Positions 15,086 through 17,859 of a stretch of 17,859 nt of DNA are shown piece after piece. The DNA lies in the NCBI GenBank assembly GCA_020718315.1, contig DYSK01000014.1, forward strand, positions 6,875 to 24,733. Direction: 5' to 3'. Origin of the DNA: Draconibacterium orientale (GTDB taxonomy: Bacteria; Bacteroidota; Bacteroidia; Bacteroidales; UBA12170). The first letter of the stretch is position 1; every line of letters begins with the position of its first letter. The position numbers were made by a program, and so were the translations under genes. Below the pieces are notes generated by a model. It ran no database searches and was not told the DNA's origin. It saw only the letters and a list, made by a program, of their open reading frames with translations.

Positions 15086-16333
15086 TTATTTTACACTCAT
15101 CGATTTCATTTCTGTGCTGTATTCTTTGTTGGTCAATTTTTGTTGAATTTGGGAAAAAGTATTAATCGTGTATTCTACATCTTCCATGGTGTGGTCGGCT
15201 GTGGGGATAAGGCGAAGAAGGATAATTCCTTTGGGAACTATTGGATACGACACAATAGAACAGAAAATATTGTAATTTTCACGCAAATCATATGTTATTT
15301 GGGTCGCGTCTGCTACAGTTCCAGAAAGAATAACCGGTGTAACCATTGATTCTGTTTGTCCGATGTTGAATCCAGCTTCGCGCAATCCTTTTTGTAAAAT
15401 ATTTACGATCGCCCAAAGTTTTTCTAATAGCTCTGGCCTTGTCCTAATCATATCCAAGCGTTTCAAAGCACCTATTACCATTGGCATTGGAAGTGCTTTT
15501 GCGTAAATTTGCGAACGCATATTGTATTTTAAGAACTGAATAATGCCGGGCTTGGAAGCAACAAAACCACCAATTCCTGCCATCGATTTTGCAAATGTTC
15601 CAAAGTAAATGTCAATTTCATCCTCAACACCATAATGAACATGTGTTCCGCGGCCTTCTTTTCCCATGGTTCCGAATCCGTGAGCATCATCGATCAGGAT
15701 ACGGAAATTGTATTTTTTCTTCAATGCAACAATGTCTTTCAAATGTCCAAGACCACCAGTCATTCCATAAACGCCCTCTGTAATCAACAATATTCCGCCA
15801 CCGGAAACATCGGTCAATTTTGTGGCTCTCTGCAATTGTTTTTCAAGCTTTTCGATATCGTTGTGTGGATACACAAATCGTTTTCCAATATGTAAACGCA
15901 TTCCGTCGATAATACAAGCGTGCGCTTCGGAATCGTAAACAACTACATCATGTCTATCAACTAGGGCGTCAATAATAGAAACCATTCCTTGGTATCCGTA
16001 ATTGAGAAGATAAGCCGATTCTTTTTTAACAAAAGCGGCCAATTCGCGTTCAAGCTGTTCGTGGTATTTAGTGTGTCCCGACATCATGCGCGCTCCCATA
16101 GGATAAGCCAAACCCCAATCCTTGGCTGCATCGGCATCTGCCTTGCGGACTTCTGGATGATTTCCAAGTCCTAAATAATTATTGATAGACCAATTCAGAC
16201 GTGTTTTTCCTAAAAACTCCATGTGAGAACCCAGAGGCCCTTCCAATTTAGGAAAAATATAATAACCTTCAGAATCCGCAGCGTATTGACCTATCACGCT
16301 ATTTTCTACTTTTAATTTATCAAATAAATCCAT
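15086..16333 (-). CDS. PLP-dependent alpha-oxoamine synthase (serine palmitoyltransferase- or cysteate acyltransferase-like)
   Basis: 415 aa, fold-type I PLP enzyme of the alpha-oxoamine synthase group (serine palmitoyltransferase, AONS, KBL). Landmarks: the substrate loop NNYLGLGNHPEV (51-62), ARMMSGHTKYHEQLE (81-95), EAHACIIDG (136-144) with PLP-stacking His138, TEGVYGMTGG (185-194), DDAHGFGTMG (215-224) with Asp215/His218, and GTFAKSMAGIGG (245-256) with Schiff-base Lys249. All catalytic positions are present. In Bacteroidota such enzymes condense an acyl thioester with serine (sphingolipids) or with cysteate (capnine sulfonolipids). This sequence resembles the variant with an N-terminal YYIFPKLEGP segment and an extended C-terminus rather than the compact Bacteroides Spt, so substrate is left open. 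It is a monocistronic unit with a strong promoter (16375-16406) and terminator. Confidence 0.88.
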   Translation of the reverse strand: MDLFDKLKVENSVIGQYAADSEGYYIFPKLEGPLGSHMEFLGKTRLNWSINNYLGLGNHPEVRKADADAAKDWGLAYPMGARMMSGHTKYHEQLERELAAFVKKESAYLLNYGYQGMVSIIDALVDRHDVVVYDSEAHACIIDGMRLHIGKRFVYPHNDIEKLEKQLQRATKLTDVSGGGILLITEGVYGMTGGLGHLKDIVALKKKYNFRILIDDAHGFGTMGKEGRGTHVHYGVEDEIDIYFGTFAKSMAGIGGFVASKPGIIQFLKYNMRSQIYAKALPMPMVIGALKRLDMIRTRPELLEKLWAIVNILQKGLREAGFNIGQTESMVTPVILSGTVADATQITYDLRENYNIFCSIVSYPIVPKGIILLRLIPTADHTMEDVEYTINTFSQIQQKLTNKEYSTEMKSMSVK

Positions 16334-16374
16334 TGTATGTTTAGTTTTTTTGTGTGTAATGATAATAATAAATG

Positions 16375-16406
16375 CAAAGCTATCTTAAATATTCCTATCA
16401 GCCAAA
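16375..16406 (-). promoter_or_regulatory. Promoter of the alpha-oxoamine synthase gene (TTTG-N20-TAGCTTTG)
   Basis: On the minus strand TTTG (16406-16403) precedes a perfect -7 box TAGCTTTG (16382-16375) by 20 bp. The ATG is at 16333, giving a leader of about 35-40 nt. Both elements match the Bacteroidota consensus, and a matching terminator follows the gene. Confidence 0.65.
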
Positions 16407-16515
16407 AAATGCATTCATAATTTAAACTAAACAAAATCCAATGCGCTAAAATTCAGATGATTGTTGAGTTTGAGTCCTTTTGTTTCGACTCGTTTAGAAT
16501 AGAAAAGAATGCTTC

Positions 16516-17859
16516 TTAATATAAATTGCGATGGCAATCGGAACACAAACCTTCTTTCCACGATGCATATTCATCGTTGGGATGGACAAACTCTAAGGCT
16601 TTGAAAATGGACCCACCTTGAAGACTGTCGGAAATTCCCTGAGCCACAATGGTATGGCAAAGGTTGCAATCCATCGAAACAGTTTCTCCTTTACTTGTCG
16701 AATGTTTGTTGTTATGACAACGAAAACAGCCATCAAACTCCAAATGGCCAATGTTATTTGGATAAACATTCCAGCGAACGCCCATTTCAGGGAAAATATT
16801 TTTGCTGAATTCTTCTTGAATACTCCTTATTGCCCGAACGATTAATTCGGGTTTTTTTTCATATAATTCTTTATAAGAATTTGCGTAGTATTCCTTTATC
16901 TCAGATTCAATAAACCTGAACGCGCTATCTTCGGTGGAAAAGTTAGTCGAAAGAATACCCATCGCTAAAGATTTAATGTTTGGTAATTCCGGCGAGATAC
17001 ACCCTGCTGCAAGGGCGTTATTTATGAATCGTACGGGCGTTTTATAGTCGTGCGAAGGCCTGTTGTGGCAATCAATGCAGTCCATCTTGCGAATCCCGAA
17101 TGTGGTTTTTTCATTTTCATTCAAGGGAATTGATTTGTCTTCGAAAACTTTTGTTTCGCCGGTTTCCAAATTGGTATATCTGATCCAAGGAATCACCGAC
17201 CTGCTGCTGTCGGTTGAAATGTATTCCACTTTATTATTGGGATTCACATGCCAATGGATTCCTTCCTCCAAGCCCAAAGCACTGTAGGCCGAACCCGTCT
17301 TCATCTGAAGGCCAATAGTCCATTCCGTGTTCTTTTCGTCGGCCAAATAATGTTTATTCATAACCAATTGGCGCGAATAAAACTTGGTGGGCCAATGACA
17401 TTCTTCACAGGTTTCTTGGGCAGGACGCAGATTTTTTATTGGAGTCGGAATTGGTCTTGGAAAATTCGCAACAGTTACGGCATAGACTTGATACAAACCG
17501 GAAAGCTTCGAACGAGCATACCAGCCGGCCCCATTTCCAACATGACATTCTACACAAGCTACCTTTGCGTGCGAAGAATGATGATAGGCCACGTATTCCG
17601 GCTTCATTACTTCATGGCATAAGAGACCGCAAAATTCCACCGATTCGGTGTAGTGAAAAGCTTTGTAACCGCCTACTGTAGTGAGTAATAAAAAGAATAG
17701 CGTACCAATGGAAAAAATTGTAAACGCATTTCTCGTTTGAGGCTCGTTCAAATTTAGAATCGGCCATTTCTTCTCCGCAGTTATCGGCTGTTTCTTATCT
17801 CTTCTCCTTTTAAAAACCATTCCGATTGGAATAAGTAAAAGACCCATCACCATAAAACC
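16516..17859 (-). CDS. NapC/NirT-type multihaem cytochrome c, seven haem motifs (N-terminus outside window)
   Basis: At least 447 aa; the frame is open to the window edge, and the first visible residues are the end of a hydrophobic segment followed by FKRRRDKK, so the true start lies beyond 17859. Numbering here is from the Met at 17853. A membrane helix spans about 44-62, followed by the periplasmic haem domain. Seven haem motifs are seen: CGLLCH (75-80, CX3CH), CVECH (100), CEECH (149), CIDCH (259), CFRCH (376), CNLCH (396) and CSDCH (437). The first four lie in the NapC/NirT-like part (PRPIPTPIKNLRPAQETCEECHWP is typical of the quinol-oxidising multihaem cytochromes of metal-reducing bacteria), the last three in a C-terminal extension. 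Likely role: taking electrons from menaquinol to a periplasmic acceptor. Resemblance to the seven-haem ImcH type is inference. Its partner reductase is not visible. Confidence 0.88.
   Translation of the reverse strand, partial: GFMVMGLLLIPIGMVFKRRRDKKQPITAEKKWPILNLNEPQTRNAFTIFSIGTLFFLLLTTVGGYKAFHYTESVEFCGLLCHEVMKPEYVAYHHSSHAKVACVECHVGNGAGWYARSKLSGLYQVYAVTVANFPRPIPTPIKNLRPAQETCEECHWPTKFYSRQLVMNKHYLADEKNTEWTIGLQMKTGSAYSALGLEEGIHWHVNPNNKVEYISTDSSRSVIPWIRYTNLETGETKVFEDKSIPLNENEKTTFGIRKMDCIDCHNRPSHDYKTPVRFINNALAAGCISPELPNIKSLAMGILSTNFSTEDSAFRFIESEIKEYYANSYKELYEKKPELIVRAIRSIQEEFSKNIFPEMGVRWNVYPNNIGHLEFDGCFRCHNNKHSTSKGETVSMDCNLCHTIVAQGISDSLQGGSIFKALEFVHPNDEYASWKEGLCSDCHRNLY

Noticed and set aside
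2338..16434. Identical 15-mer ATTTAAACTAAACAA at 2338-2352 and 16420-16434, both intergenic
   Set aside because: In 18 kb of AT-rich DNA one such match is close to chance expectation; no longer similarity flanks it.
16472..16491. GAGTC/GACTC inverted repeat between the synthase and the cytochrome gene
   Set aside because: Five-base stem with a ten-base loop and no T-run on the minus strand; too weak to call a terminator or operator.

Overview
The window comes from a Bacteroidota chromosome, most likely a Bacteroidales/Marinilabiliales-like or related gliding/T9SS-bearing lineage. The evidence is AT-rich DNA, genes without clear Shine-Dalgarno sites, several TAnnTTTG-type -7 promoter boxes, a PorZ-like type IX secretion protein, gliding ABC-transporter genes gldF and gldG, and a Bacteroidota-type sphingolipid/sulfonolipid synthase. 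No tRNA, rRNA, CRISPR array, insertion sequence or phage gene was seen. Most of the window is ordinary core chromosome.

Layout, left to right. (1) 1-111: a Rho-independent terminator of a gene to the left, then a promoter. (2) 112-2272, + strand: an alpha/beta-hydrolase-fold membrane-anchored protein that has lost its nucleophile serine, then an intact acidic amino acid/cation symporter with its own good promoter. (3) 2273-2879: no intact gene. It holds the C-terminal remnant of a second, different symporter of the same family. (4) 2880-5669: replicative helicase dnaB (-) and galactokinase galK (+), divergent. (5) 5674-10090, - strand: phoH, purC and porZ, read in that order; porZ ends 4 bp from the end of galK. 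(6) 10244-13524, + strand: a SAM hydrolase (DUF62) family protein, gldF and gldG, an apparent operon with a 7-nt gldF/gldG overlap. (7) 13575-17859, - strand: an unrecognised membrane protein with a strikingly Lys/Arg-rich N-terminal domain, a PLP-dependent alpha-oxoamine synthase with its own promoter and terminator, and a multihaem NapC/NirT-type cytochrome cut by the right edge of the window.

How the genes fit together: PorZ (surface attachment of T9SS cargo), GldF/GldG (ABC transporter needed for gliding in flavobacteria) and the alpha-oxoamine synthase (first step of sphingolipids or of capnine sulfonolipids) all bear on the cell envelope and surface. The rest is housekeeping (replication, purine synthesis, galactose use) plus a quinol-linked multihaem cytochrome. 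No wholly new multi-gene system is evident. The points most worth a second look are the basic-domain membrane protein, two family members lacking expected catalytic residues (hydrolase and DUF62), the seven-haem cytochrome and the symporter remnant. All family assignments are from reading motifs by eye; no database search was run.
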